Shown: positions 26,458 through 35,944, counted from the first letter of the stretch. The stretch: 64,000 nucleotides of DNA from Vibrio aquaticus (GCF_003970385.1 NZ_RXZH01000013.1:1-64000), one strand, 5' to 3'. Made by a program: numbers and translations. The notes: generated from the letters alone by a model not told the origin.

Positions 26458-27037
26458 CTTTGACCTCCGGCTTGAACTGGTAGGTATAGGCGCGAACACG
26501 AAAATGAAGTGTGCTACTTTCTTGACTCACTCGCTGCCAATAGACATCGTCAAAGTTGATGATTCTTGGTAGTTCGGCAATCGCTAGGGTGAAGTCGCCA
26601 ATATTGTGGAAGTCGCCCGTTAATTCGATATTGAGTGGTAGGCGATAGAGAAATTCTTGGTTCTGTTTCTGGCCCCAATCGATACGAGTAAAGGTCAATG
26701 AGTTTTTCAGACCGACTTCGTTGACAGAGGCAAGCATGCTCGCGAGCTCTTTTTGCACAGGCAGTTGACGAGACAGGTAGTCATATCGTTCCGATAACTC
26801 ATCAAGCTGAGCCTGTAACTTAGGTAAGGTCGCGACTTTATTCGCCTTAATCGCTACTGTTGTTTTCAGTGTCTGTTCTTTCGTTTTCAGCCCATCAATA
26901 TGCTCTACCTGAGGCTTCAAATAGAACCAATAGCCAAAGCCTTGAATAATGGCCACCAGCAATAGAATTAAGATCCCTTGCGGTAATAAAGGCCAATCGG
27001 CAATCTCTTCAATATCCAAATCAGAATAATTGGCCAT
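26447..27037 (-). CDS. pilO: Type IV pilus inner-membrane protein PilO
   Basis: Partner of PilN in the periplasmic alignment complex. The 196-residue protein has one membrane helix (about 20-41), a coiled-coil segment (LKTKEQTLKTTVAIKANKVA and the next 30 residues) and a ferredoxin-like domain with LTGDFHNIGDFTLAIAELPR. It begins two bases after the pilN stop codon. Confidence 0.92.
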   Translation of the reverse strand: MANYSDLDIEEIADWPLLPQGILILLLVAIIQGFGYWFYLKPQVEHIDGLKTKEQTLKTTVAIKANKVATLPKLQAQLDELSERYDYLSRQLPVQKELASMLASVNEVGLKNSLTFTRIDWGQKQNQEFLYRLPLNIELTGDFHNIGDFTLAIAELPRIINFDDVYWQRVSQESSTLHFRVRAYTYQFKPEVKDEK

Positions 27038-27039
27038 CG

Positions 27040-27606
27040 TTAAGCTCCTTTATCTGAAGGACTGGAGTTAAAAGAAAAAGAGACATTGAACGTTTGGAAT
27101 TTCTTACCAAAACGCGCTTTACCATGCACGATTGAGTGCATCTCCACATTACTGAGTAAGGCTGATTTCTCTAAATTATCGAGCATTGTCGCAAGGCGTG
27201 AAGTGGTATCACTGATGCCAGAGATTTGAATTTGCTGACCGTTCATCTTGATTTTGTCGACATAGACCCCTTCAGGAATCAGGGTCGGAATCGCATTCAT
27301 AAAGTCAGTGGTTTTGTTTCTTAAGGTTTGCAGCTGTTCAACAACTTCAAGGCGAGTCAATAACGCTTTGTGCTCTTGTTCCACTTCTTTTAACGCATTG
27401 ATACGTTTATCCAGTTGAGCAATATAAGACGTCAGGTAATTGAGGCGAGCTTGCTGAGCTTGGGCTTGTGTTTTCAGATAACTCCCCATTCCCCACTGGG
27501 CTAGAACAGCCACCATGACAGCACCAAGTAGCATTAAGACAAATCGTTTTTTGTGACGCAGACGCTGCTCATCACGCCATGGAAGTAAGTTGACGTTATG
27601 CAGCAT
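27040..27606 (-). CDS. pilN: Type IV pilus inner-membrane protein PilN
   Basis: Bitopic membrane protein of the pilus alignment complex. It starts MLHNVNLLPWRDEQRLRHKK, whose INLLPWR-like motif is the known PilM-binding segment, followed by a membrane helix (about 22-43), a coiled coil and a C-terminal ferredoxin-like domain with VYVDKIKMNGQQIQISGIS. 188 residues from the chosen ATG, which overlaps pilM by 11 bases. Confidence 0.92.
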   Translation of the reverse strand: MLHNVNLLPWRDEQRLRHKKRFVLMLLGAVMVAVLAQWGMGSYLKTQAQAQQARLNYLTSYIAQLDKRINALKEVEQEHKALLTRLEVVEQLQTLRNKTTDFMNAIPTLIPEGVYVDKIKMNGQQIQISGISDTTSRLATMLDNLEKSALLSNVEMHSIVHGKARFGKKFQTFNVSFSFNSSPSDKGA

Positions 27607-28588
27607 GTCTGTGCTCCAACCAATCAATACCACGCAGCGCTAATCCGACCGCTGTGGCATACGCATAACCATTAGAAAGCTCAGCTTGCGAACGGATCTT
27701 CTTACCATCAAACAGAGAAAGCGGATTGAAAAGCTCACATGGAATATGAAGATGACGAGTAATCTCTTCAGCCAACATTGGGGTCATTGCCCCGCCACCA
27801 CATAACCAGATCCCTTCAACATTCGTGCTATGAAGTGACGCAAGTAACTGAACATTGCGCTGGATCTTTTCAATCAATGCGCGAGTGAAACGCTCCGTGT
27901 TGCTATGGACCAGATCATCTATGCCGTTGAGATTCTCGATACTCTGTGTACCCAAGGGGATATCTTTGCAAAAGGGGGCTTTATCAAAGAAGTCGATGCA
28001 AAGGGAGGATTGAGTAAGCCCGACATCCAGCATTAACCATTTTGACTGCTGATGTGCACGCGAAGCCAGTTGCCACATCTGTGTTAAGGCATGCGCTTGA
28101 ACATCCATCAATACAGGCTTATAGCCCGCTTTAGCGACGGCGTCGACTCGGCTCTCTACCACCTCTTTTTTGGTCGCATAGACTTGATAACTGCTCGTTT
28201 GAGTTGAGCCTGTTTTCTCTAGCTGAACAAAATCTAGGTTGAGTTCCTCAACGGGAAAAGGCGACTGATGAGAAAAAGCCTGAAATATGGCGAACTCTCT
28301 TTCTTGCGCTTCCAAATCACTATCTATTTGTAATACTTTACTAATTACAGCGTTATCTGGGACTGCAAGTGAAACTTTATGGCTAAATCTTGGTAAAGAC
28401 TTCCTTAGTTCTTTGAGTTTCTTTACAATTTTCTGATAATTTAACATGTGATTATCAGAGAATATGTCAGCGTCGATTGGCAGCTCTTGATAACCTACCA
28501 GCGCAAATGTGCCTTTGTAGGGCTTGAGGACCACAGCTTTTATACTGTGATGGCCAATATCAATGCCTGTAACTAATGATTTACCCAT
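27596..28588 (-). CDS. pilM: Type IV pilus actin-like ATPase PilM
   Basis: A cytoplasmic actin-fold ATPase that binds the N-terminus of PilN. The 330-residue protein begins MGKSLVTGIDIGHHSIKAVV, the phosphate-1 motif; LMLDVGLTQSSLCI is phosphate 2 and GIWLCGGGAMTPML the adenosine motif. First gene of the pilMNOPQ operon, divergent from mrcA with 138 bases between, the same layout as in other gammaproteobacteria. Confidence 0.94.
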   Translation of the reverse strand: MGKSLVTGIDIGHHSIKAVVLKPYKGTFALVGYQELPIDADIFSDNHMLNYQKIVKKLKELRKSLPRFSHKVSLAVPDNAVISKVLQIDSDLEAQEREFAIFQAFSHQSPFPVEELNLDFVQLEKTGSTQTSSYQVYATKKEVVESRVDAVAKAGYKPVLMDVQAHALTQMWQLASRAHQQSKWLMLDVGLTQSSLCIDFFDKAPFCKDIPLGTQSIENLNGIDDLVHSNTERFTRALIEKIQRNVQLLASLHSTNVEGIWLCGGGAMTPMLAEEITRHLHIPCELFNPLSLFDGKKIRSQAELSNGYAYATAVGLALRGIDWLEHRHAA

Positions 28589-28726
28589 TCAGCTTAGCTC
28601 CGTACTTTGCTTAGCTCTGATGCTTAAATTGGTGGTTAAATAAACACATAAAATAATTGAGCTAACTTTTTAGCTTAAAGTACAAGGGTTTGCATAAAGT
28701 GAACCCTACTAATCAGGGAATATCCG

Positions 28727-31246
28727 GTGAAGTTCATAAAGCGACTGTTTATATTCACATTGATTTGCATAATTCTTGGAGTCGGTACAATTTTTGGCTT
28801 CTATCTTTATGTCAAACCAGAGCTACCCGATGTAGCAACATTGAAAGATGTAGAACTGCAAACACCAATGCAGGTATTTAGCCAAGATGGGAAGCTGATT
28901 TCTCAGTTTGGTGAAAAGCGCCGTATTCCTGTTGCCTACGATGACATTCCTCAGCACCTCATTGAGGCTCTGATCGCGACAGAAGACAGCCGCTTCTATG
29001 ATCACCCAGGTATCGACCCGATTGGTATTACTCGTGCAGCCGTGGTCGTGGCCATGTCAGGCTCGGCTAAGCAAGGTGCAAGTACCATCACTCAGCAGCT
29101 TGCGCGTAACTTCTTCCTTTCAAACGAAAAGAAGATCATGCGTAAGATTAAAGAGATCTTTATTGCGATCCATATTGAGCAGCTTCTCTCTAAAGAAGAG
29201 ATCATGGAGCTGTACGTCAATAAGATCTTCTTAGGCTACCGCTCATATGGTTTTGGTGCTGCGGCACAAACTTACTTTGGTAAAGAACTCAAAAACCTCA
29301 CACTGAGTGAAATGGCAACATTAGCCGGTATGCCAAAAGCCCCTTCAACCATGAACCCTATTCACTCACTAGAACGTGCAACGCATCGCCGTAATGTTGT
29401 TCTCCTTCGAATGCTCGATGAAAAATACATCACGCAAGCAGAGTATGACCAAGCACGTTCTGAAGTGATCACTTCTCGCTACCACGGTGCAGAAATCGAA
29501 CTCAGCGCGCCGTATGTCGCAGAGCTTGCTCGCGCTTGGATGGTGAAACGCTATGGTGAAGAGGCATACACCTCTGGTATGAACATCTACACCACTGTCG
29601 ATTCAAAACTGCAACAGGCAGCGAATGAAGCTGCCATTAACAACCTTTTGGCTTACGACGAGCGACACGGCTACCGTGGTGCAGAGAAAGTGTTATGGAA
29701 GCAAGGTGAAGCCGCATTTGAGTTTGATAAAATAGAGAAAACACTGCGTCGTGTTCCGACTTACGGAAAGCTTGTTCCTGCGGTCGTAACAGAAGTCAGC
29801 AACAAGCAAGCTACCGTGATTATCAAAGGGGAAGGCGAACAAATTCTCTCTTGGGATGGCGTAAAGTGGGCACGTAAGTTCCTAACCGATGACCGTCAAG
29901 GCCCTGCCCCTAAACGTATCCAAGATGTTTTAGAAGTAGGTGAACAAGTTTGGGTTCGCCAAGTGAGTATCAGCAGTGATAATGAAGAAAGCACCGCTGA
30001 ATGGCACTTAAGCCAAGTACCAAACGCCAATACCGCCTTTGTTTCAATGAACCCTGAAAATGGCGCTGTGCTATCACTTGTTGGCGGTTTCAACTTCATC
30101 CACAACAAATTTAACCGCGCGACTCAGTCAGTGCGTCAGGTCGGTTCAAGTATTAAACCATTTATCTATTCTGCTGCCGTCGATCAAGGGTTAACCCTAG
30201 CAACACTGATCAACGATGCACCAATCAACCAATGGGACAAGAGCCAAGGTACGGCGTGGAGACCAAAGAACTCACCACCGACTTACACTGGCCCTACACG
30301 TCTTCGCATTGGTTTAGCGCAGTCTAAAAACGTAATGGCTGTTCGTGTATTACGTGAAGTTGGCTTAGAAGAGACTCGTCAATACCTAGCGCGTTTCGGC
30401 TTTGACGTTGACCAAGTGCCACGTTCTGAAACCATTGCCTTAGGTGCGGGTAGTTTGACGCCAATGAAGATGGCTCAAGGTTACTCTGTCTTTGCAAACG
30501 GTGGTTACTACGTTGAACCTTTCTACATCAGTAAAGTAGAAGGCCCTTATGGCGATCTCGAATTCGAGGCAACACCAAAAACTATCTGTACACAGGATTG
30601 TGAAACGAACCCAGTGATTGACACTGAGTTCAACGAACAAGACGTGGTCGAAGATGAAGCTCAGACTGTGCAATACGCACCTCAAGTGATCACAGAGCAG
30701 ACGGCTTTCCTTGTTCGTGAAATGATGTACAGCAACGTCTGGGGCGGAGGCAACTGGCGTGACGGTACTGGCTGGAACGGTACAGGTTGGCGAGCACAAA
30801 AACTTGAGCGCCGTGACATCGGTGGTAAAACCGGTACAACCAACGACTCTAAAGACGCTTGGTATAATGGTTATGGTCCAGGAATGGTTGCGGTTGCTTG
30901 GGTTGGTTTTGATGATCACAACCGTAAGCTAGGTCGCACTAAACCAAACAGCAACCTAGACAGCAAGTCACAAATTTCTGGTGCAGAAGCTGGAGCTAAG
31001 ACAGCGCAGCCTGCATGGGTAGACTTCATGCATACCGCTCTGGAAGGTGTCCCTCAGCAACAAAAAGAGATCCCGGAGGATATCGTTCGCGTTCGTATCG
31101 ACCGTGATTCAGGGCTGCTGACCAACAAGTTTGATTCAAGTTCGATGTTTGAGTATTTCGTCAAAGGTACTGAACCAACCGAGTACATCACAAACGAGCT
31201 GACAGACAGCATCTACACCTCTGAGGGTGGCGAAGAGCTATTCTAA
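28727..31246 (+). CDS. mrcA: Penicillin-binding protein 1A (bifunctional transglycosylase/transpeptidase)
   Basis: Polymerises and cross-links peptidoglycan in the periplasm. The 839-residue protein starts at a GTG with AGGGA upstream. It has an N-terminal anchor helix (about 7-29), a GT51 glycosyltransferase domain with ATEDSRFYDHPGID and GASTITQQLARNFFL, an OB-like insert, and a transpeptidase domain with active-site SSIKPF (SxxK), SKN and KTGTT motifs. Length and location divergent from pilM agree with PBP1A rather than PBP1B. Confidence 0.95.
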   Translation: MKFIKRLFIFTLICIILGVGTIFGFYLYVKPELPDVATLKDVELQTPMQVFSQDGKLISQFGEKRRIPVAYDDIPQHLIEALIATEDSRFYDHPGIDPIGITRAAVVVAMSGSAKQGASTITQQLARNFFLSNEKKIMRKIKEIFIAIHIEQLLSKEEIMELYVNKIFLGYRSYGFGAAAQTYFGKELKNLTLSEMATLAGMPKAPSTMNPIHSLERATHRRNVVLLRMLDEKYITQAEYDQARSEVITSRYHGAEIELSAPYVAELARAWMVKRYGEEAYTSGMNIYTTVDSKLQQAANEAAINNLLAYDERHGYRGAEKVLWKQGEAAFEFDKIEKTLRRVPTYGKLVPAVVTEVSNKQATVIIKGEGEQILSWDGVKWARKFLTDDRQGPAPKRIQDVLEVGEQVWVRQVSISSDNEESTAEWHLSQVPNANTAFVSMNPENGAVLSLVGGFNFIHNKFNRATQSVRQVGSSIKPFIYSAAVDQGLTLATLINDAPINQWDKSQGTAWRPKNSPPTYTGPTRLRIGLAQSKNVMAVRVLREVGLEETRQYLARFGFDVDQVPRSETIALGAGSLTPMKMAQGYSVFANGGYYVEPFYISKVEGPYGDLEFEATPKTICTQDCETNPVIDTEFNEQDVVEDEAQTVQYAPQVITEQTAFLVREMMYSNVWGGGNWRDGTGWNGTGWRAQKLERRDIGGKTGTTNDSKDAWYNGYGPGMVAVAWVGFDDHNRKLGRTKPNSNLDSKSQISGAEAGAKTAQPAWVDFMHTALEGVPQQQKEIPEDIVRVRIDRDSGLLTNKFDSSSMFEYFVKGTEPTEYITNELTDSIYTSEGGEELF

Positions 31247-31276
31247 AAACGCTTGTAAAAACAGAAAGAGAAATAG

Positions 31277-31311
31277 AAAGGGGCTGATGCATCACATCAG
31301 CCCCTTTTTTT
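31277..31311. terminator. Terminator between mrcA and oxyR
   Basis: AAAGGGGCTGATG, CATCA loop region, CATCAGCCCCTTT and a run of seven T; converging genes on both sides. Confidence 0.88.
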
Positions 31312-31322
31312 GTTTTTCCCTA

Positions 31323-32219
31323 TCACTCTGCTGGAGCGCTAAGTCGTAGCTGAATTGCCTCTGCGAGTTGTTCGAAGCGAGCTCTTAACGGAGAGCCTGG
31401 TCGATACGCGAGTACGATACTGCGTGATGGAACAGGGTTCACGGCACGTAAATAGCAAACTCCGTCTTTTTTCTTTTCTTTTGGTAATGACAGCTCAGGT
31501 AGCAAAGTGATCCCCGCACCTGCTGCAACCATATTGCGCAGAGTTTCTAGACTTGTCGCTTTAAAGCGTTCGTCATCTTTCGCGCCTGCTGCGAAGCAAA
31601 AGCCTAATGCCTGATCACGTAAGCAATGCCCATCACCCAATGCTAGAACCGTTCTGCCGTTAAGATCCAACATGTCGACCTCTGTCAGATCAGCCCATTC
31701 ATGATCACAAGGTACCGCGACACTCATAGGCTCGTTGTAAATCTCAATCTCTTTAAATGCAGCGGTTTCATCAACAGCGGCTAGCACTAAACAATCTAGC
31801 TTTCCGTCTTCAAGCTGACGGACAAGTTGGTGTGTTTGTGCTTCATGCAGGTAAAGTTCTAATTGAGGGAACGTCTCTTTGAGCATCGGGACAATCTTGG
31901 GTAATAGATAAGGCCCTACCGTCGGAATAAAGCCGATGTGCAATGGGCCAACCATTTCACCCGCTTGCCCACTGGCCATGTCTTTGAATGTCTTCACTTC
32001 TGTCAAAATACGCTTGGCTTGATCGACCAACTGCAGACCCGAATCTGTAAAGAGCACTCGGCGACTGCTACGCTCTAGCAATGCCGTTCCTAGCTCATCT
32101 TCCAGTTTTCGAATTTGACCACTCAGAGTAGGTTGGCTAACAAAACAGGCTTCCGCTGCTTTACGAAAGTGTTTATGCTCAGCTAAGGCCACTAGGTATT
32201 CAAAATCTCTGATATTCAT
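31323..32219 (-). CDS. oxyR: Hydrogen-peroxide sensing regulator OxyR (LysR family)
   Basis: A LysR-type activator switched on by disulfide formation. The 298-residue protein has the N-terminal winged helix-turn-helix (residues 1-60, FRKAAEACFVSQPTLSGQI) and the redox cysteines at C199 and C208 in GDGHCLRDQALGFC, the same numbers as in E. coli OxyR. The TSLETLRNMVAAGAGITLLP block is also conserved. It is divergent from a peroxiredoxin gene with an OxyR operator between. Confidence 0.95.
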   Translation of the reverse strand: MNIRDFEYLVALAEHKHFRKAAEACFVSQPTLSGQIRKLEDELGTALLERSSRRVLFTDSGLQLVDQAKRILTEVKTFKDMASGQAGEMVGPLHIGFIPTVGPYLLPKIVPMLKETFPQLELYLHEAQTHQLVRQLEDGKLDCLVLAAVDETAAFKEIEIYNEPMSVAVPCDHEWADLTEVDMLDLNGRTVLALGDGHCLRDQALGFCFAAGAKDDERFKATSLETLRNMVAAGAGITLLPELSLPKEKKKDGVCYLRAVNPVPSRSIVLAYRPGSPLRARFEQLAEAIQLRLSAPAE

Positions 32220-32238
32220 TTCTGCCCTCTTAAGGTAG

Positions 32239-32275
32239 ATAGAAGAAAACTATCAAAACCATAGCATTAAACGAT
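32239..32275. promoter_or_regulatory. OxyR operator between oxyR and the peroxiredoxin gene
   Basis: Four tetranucleotide half-sites in exact register: ATAG, seven bases, CTAT, seven bases, ATAG, seven bases, CGAT. This fits the known ATAG-N7-CTAT-N7-ATAG-N7-CTAT pattern of the OxyR tetramer site, with only one base off in the fourth element. It starts 20 bases before oxyR and should serve both autorepression and peroxide induction of the divergent gene. Confidence 0.85.
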
Positions 32276-32379
32276 TAGAACTATCAAAGATTTTCTTTAA
32301 TAATAGCTCCATCAAACGAGCACAGCCAATGGCTAACAAGACTCCAATACAGTTAAACAAGATGACACAGGAAATAATT

Positions 32380-33108
32380 ATGTTTGTATCGAAAGAAGGT
32401 CAAAACGTCCCACAGGTTACTTTTCCAACACGCCAAGGTGATGCTTGGGTTAACGTAACAACCGATGAACTATTTAAAGACAAAACGGTTATCGTGTTTA
32501 GTCTACCAGGTGCTTTTACACCAACATGTTCATCAAGCCACCTGCCACGTTATAACGAGTTATTCCCTGTTTTCAAAGAGCACGGTGTTGATGAGATTGT
32601 GTGTGTTTCAGTGAACGATACGTTCGTTATGAACGCTTGGAAAGCAGACCAAGAAGCAGAAAACATCACATTCATTCCTGATGGTAATGGTGAGTTCACT
32701 GATGGCATGGGCATGTTAGTCGATAAGAATGAGATCGGCTTTGGCAAACGCTCATGGCGCTACAGCATGCTAGTTAAAAATGGCGTTGTAGAGAAGATGT
32801 TCATTGAGCCAAACGAGCCAGGCGACCCGTTCAAAGTATCTGACGCAGATACCATGCTTAAGCACATTGCACCAACTTACAAGACTCAAGAATCGATCAC
32901 TGTCTTTACTAAGCCTGGCTGCCCATTCTGTATGAAGGCAAAACAGAACCTAATCGACCATGACCTGCAATATGAAGAAGTGGTACTAGGTAAAGATGCG
33001 ACATCAGTAAGTCTACGTGCAATTACTGGCCGCTCAACAGTTCCTCAAGTATTCATTGGTGGTAAGCACATTGGTGGCAGCGAAGAGTTAGAAGCTTACT
33101 TAGGCTAA
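32380..33108 (+). CDS. Hybrid peroxiredoxin-glutaredoxin (Prx5-Grx)
   Basis: A thiol peroxidase that carries its own glutaredoxin and reduces peroxides with glutathione. The 242-residue protein has a Prx5 domain (about 1-165) with the peroxidatic cysteine C50 in PGAFTPTC, and a glutaredoxin domain (about 171-242) with active site CPFC at 181-184, TVPQVFIGG and the GG of HIGGSEEL. AGGA precedes the ATG by 8 bases; the longer frame from 32329 is rejected. Divergent from oxyR. The same fusion is known from Haemophilus and Vibrio. Confidence 0.93.
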   Translation: MFVSKEGQNVPQVTFPTRQGDAWVNVTTDELFKDKTVIVFSLPGAFTPTCSSSHLPRYNELFPVFKEHGVDEIVCVSVNDTFVMNAWKADQEAENITFIPDGNGEFTDGMGMLVDKNEIGFGKRSWRYSMLVKNGVVEKMFIEPNEPGDPFKVSDADTMLKHIAPTYKTQESITVFTKPGCPFCMKAKQNLIDHDLQYEEVVLGKDATSVSLRAITGRSTVPQVFIGGKHIGGSEELEAYLG

Positions 33109-33126
33109 ACTTTCAGTTGTTACTTT

Positions 33127-33165
33127 AATAATAAAAAACGAACCTCAGGGTTCGTTTTTTATTAT
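33127..33165. terminator. Bidirectional terminator
   Basis: Long stem ATAATAAAAAACGAACC, TCAG, GGTTCGTTTTTTATTAT between the peroxiredoxin gene and the converging RidA-family gene. Confidence 0.88.
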
Positions 33166-33176
33166 CTTGCTAGTAG

Positions 33177-33524
33177 TTACTTTTCTGCCGCTATCACTGA
33201 GATTTCCACCAGCAACGCTTCACGAGCCATATCACCAGTTACACAAGCACGCGCAGGCGCATGACCTTCAGGCACCCATGCATCCCAAACTGCATTCATC
33301 GCTTGGAAATCTGCCATATCTTTTAGATAAATCGTTGCTGACAGCATGTGTTCTTTATCGCTTCCAGCTTCAACAAGCAGTTGCTCAACTTTATCTAGCA
33401 TGGTTTGAGTTTGCTCAGTAATGTCTTTCGTTGCATCAGCACAAACTTGTCCACATAGGTAAATCGTCCCATTGTGTTTAACGATACGACTCATGCGCTG
33501 TTTCGTGTGTTGGCGTTCAATCAT
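33177..33524 (-). CDS. RidA family protein
   Basis: A 115-residue YjgF/YER057c/UK114-type protein. The family includes imine/enamine deaminases, and the block NGTIYLCGQVCADATKDITEQT with the late ARACVTGDMAREALLVEI region is typical. The arginine in PARACV corresponds to the substrate-binding arginine of active RidA members. It resembles the YoaB-like branch rather than RidA itself, so the substrate is unknown. An in-frame GTG at 33533 is an alternative start. Confidence 0.8.
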   Translation of the reverse strand: MIERQHTKQRMSRIVKHNGTIYLCGQVCADATKDITEQTQTMLDKVEQLLVEAGSDKEHMLSATIYLKDMADFQAMNAVWDAWVPEGHAPARACVTGDMAREALLVEISVIAAEK

Positions 33525-33589
33525 TTTTGTCACTTTCTCTTTGTATTGCGATATTCTTAGGCAACTAATGTTACCTAAATAGACTCATC

Positions 33590-33847
33590 ATGACATGTCC
33601 ATACTGCAAAAATAGCGATTGGTTTTGGAAAAAGATTGGCCGATGTAAGCGCTGCATGGATCAGCTCACCGTACTGTCGGTGTTGTGCTGGATAGTGTGG
33701 TGGTTTCTGTTCAAAGACGATCCGAAAAGTATCGAGTCTATTGCTTTACTCATCGCAGGGTTTGCGTTTAATGGTTTGCTGGCTTTGCACTTATGGATGC
33801 GCTTTGTCATCTTGCCGTGGCGAAAACGAAACGGCGGCAAAGAGTAG
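33590..33847 (+). CDS. DUF3624 family small membrane protein
   Basis: An 85-residue protein starting MTCPYCKNSDWFWKKIGRCK, then RCMDQLTVLSV. Two CxxC pairs (residues 3-6 and 19-22) could bind a metal, and two hydrophobic helices (about 27-41 and 50-72) follow. I recognise the family as DUF3624, found in Vibrionaceae and relatives, with no known function. There is no strong ribosome-binding site. It is isolated between the RidA-like gene and the arginine cluster. Confidence 0.7.
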   Translation: MTCPYCKNSDWFWKKIGRCKRCMDQLTVLSVLCWIVWWFLFKDDPKSIESIALLIAGFAFNGLLALHLWMRFVILPWRKRNGGKE

Positions 33848-33853
33848 AAAGAA

Positions 33854-33890
33854 AAAAGCCCCAAAACCAATTATGGTTTGGGGCCTTCTT
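33854..33890. terminator. Terminator after the DUF3624 gene
   Basis: AAGCCCCAAAACCA / TGGTTTGGGGCCTT stem (one mismatch) with an ATTA loop; weak T tract on the plus strand, A run on the other, so it may serve mainly as an argH 3' end. Confidence 0.65.
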
Positions 33891-34003
33891 AGATTCTTCT
33901 AAGAAAAAGCAGTGGTACTTTAATAGACCCTGCCCTTTCTCTTTAGTTCCAAAGACATTCGATCTTTTTTGATCTTTTTTTGGACACCTTAGCAATCAGT
34001 AAG

Positions 34004-35878
34004 TTATGCAACATTAACACGTGCAATTGATTTCTCAACTAAGTTCACTTCCAGTGCGACTTCATCACAAGCATGCTGACGAGGACACTGATCGCAATCT
34101 TTTAGCACTTTCTCAGGCAACAGCGATTTCGATGTTGGCAAGAACGACTGCTTCATAAAGAACTCTGGCGTACGAGTCAGAACAAACACTTTCTTGATTG
34201 CCATCTGGCGAGCTTTATCCACTAAGTATTGCACTATCGCACTGCCCTGCCCTTGACCCTGCCAGCCAGCTTCGATACCTAGCGAACGAATTTCAGCGAG
34301 ACCAGAATCGTAAACGTACAATGACGCACAACCTGTTACTTCACCGTGATGCTCAGCAACCGCAAATGATCCGATATCACGCACTAGCTCACTGCGAGAA
34401 CGAGGTAAGTTTTCCCCCATATTCGCCCAGTAAGTCACCATGCCTTCTAACGATTCAATATCAGTTAGGCGTGCAGGGCGCACTTTCACCGCAGACGTAT
34501 CGCGCTGGGTCAAACGACCTTCGGCTTGCTCAACGGCATGTGCTACCTGCTTAGGTGATACGCCGCCTAAGGCGCTGCGTTTCTCTAGACATGATTCAAT
34601 GGTTAGAATGTCGTACACATCGGCTTCAATCACCTCTGAGAACTCTTTTAATTCCGCAATAGAAAGCTCTTCAAGTGCACAGCCTTTTGCGATGGCACTG
34701 ACGACCGCAACACCCACAATATGGTGAGCTTCACGGAACGGAATGCCTTTCGCCACTAGGTAGTCAGCAAGCTCAGTTGAGTTAGCATAGCCTTGCTTCG
34801 CCGCTTCTAGAGTACGTTCACCGTTCACCTTGATGCCGTCAAAACAGAGCGCTGCCATTTCCATACAGTCGTTCCACGTATCTAGCGCATCGAACAGACC
34901 TTCTTTGTCTTCCTGCATATCTTTGTTGTAGGCAAGTGGTAGTGCTTTTACTGTCATCATCATGCCAGCTAAAGAACCATAGACACGGCCTGTCTTACCA
35001 CGGATAAGCTCTAGTGCATCTGGGTTTTTCTTCTGTGGCATCAAAGATGAACCTGACGTCACAGTATCAGCCAGCTCAATGAAGTTAGATTCACCAGAAT
35101 TGTAGAAAATCATATCTTCTGCAAGACGAGAAAGGTGCAACATAGAGATCGAAGCAATCGACATCAGCTCCATCACATGGTCACGGTCAGAAACTGAGTC
35201 TAACGAGTTACGCGTTGCACGGCGAAACCCTAAATTGTGAGCCAATTGCTCACGATCCATTGGGTAGGCCGTACCAGCCAGCGCACCTGAACCTAATGGG
35301 CAAGTATCTAAACGGTGGATTGCATCATGCAGACGAGAGTAATCACGTTCGAACATTTCAACGTAGGCAAGACACCAGTGAGCAAACGTCACAGGCTGAG
35401 CACGTTGCAGGTGAGTATAACCAGGAAGAACCGTACCTTGATGCTCTTTAGCAACAGATACCATTTGAGCTTGTAGGCGATCCAGTGCCATTAATAACTG
35501 TTGACCTTGTTGACGACACCAAAGTTTAAGGTCTGTCGCCACCTGATCGTTACGCGAACGACCAGTATGAAGTTTCTTACCTAGGTCACCAACTTTGCTG
35601 ATCAGTTGCTGCTCAACCCAAGAGTGAATATCTTCAGCATCAGAACGTAAGATTTGATGCGGGTCTTCCATCACTTCAAGCTTTAACTCATTGAGAGCTA
35701 GTTCAAGCTTCTGTTGCTCTTCTTCCGTTAATACATCAACGGAAAGTAAGGCTTTTGACCAAGCAATCGAACCTACGATATCTTGTTCAGCTAGTCGGTA
35801 ATCGAAACGCAATGAGTCGTTAAAATCTTTGAATCTCGTATCTGCCGCTTGGGTAAATCTTCCGCCCCATAATGCCAT
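34004..35878 (-). CDS. argH: Argininosuccinate lyase fused to an N-acetyltransferase domain (ArgHA)
   Basis: Last step of arginine synthesis, splitting argininosuccinate to arginine and fumarate. The 624-residue protein has a full lyase (about residues 1-457, signature GSSLMPQKKNPD near 283), then a GNAT acetyltransferase domain (about 465-600, acetyl-CoA loop GIEAGWQGQGQGSAI) resembling the catalytic part of N-acetylglutamate synthase, with a cysteine-rich tail CDQCPRQHACDE. Such argH(A) fusions are known from Moritella and Vibrio, where the extra domain can supply acetylglutamate. It has its own upstream region after the argG terminator. Confidence 0.93.
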   Translation of the reverse strand: MALWGGRFTQAADTRFKDFNDSLRFDYRLAEQDIVGSIAWSKALLSVDVLTEEEQQKLELALNELKLEVMEDPHQILRSDAEDIHSWVEQQLISKVGDLGKKLHTGRSRNDQVATDLKLWCRQQGQQLLMALDRLQAQMVSVAKEHQGTVLPGYTHLQRAQPVTFAHWCLAYVEMFERDYSRLHDAIHRLDTCPLGSGALAGTAYPMDREQLAHNLGFRRATRNSLDSVSDRDHVMELMSIASISMLHLSRLAEDMIFYNSGESNFIELADTVTSGSSLMPQKKNPDALELIRGKTGRVYGSLAGMMMTVKALPLAYNKDMQEDKEGLFDALDTWNDCMEMAALCFDGIKVNGERTLEAAKQGYANSTELADYLVAKGIPFREAHHIVGVAVVSAIAKGCALEELSIAELKEFSEVIEADVYDILTIESCLEKRSALGGVSPKQVAHAVEQAEGRLTQRDTSAVKVRPARLTDIESLEGMVTYWANMGENLPRSRSELVRDIGSFAVAEHHGEVTGCASLYVYDSGLAEIRSLGIEAGWQGQGQGSAIVQYLVDKARQMAIKKVFVLTRTPEFFMKQSFLPTSKSLLPEKVLKDCDQCPRQHACDEVALEVNLVEKSIARVNVA

Positions 35879-35944
35879 TGCGTTTCTCCTGATTACCTAC
35901 GCTCACTATAAATAGTGAATTGCTGTTATTGCTTAGATTGACTC

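Noticed and set aside
33950..33985. Tandem GATCTTTTTT repeat after argH as a regulatory element
   Set aside because: Only two short imperfect units; likely low-complexity DNA.
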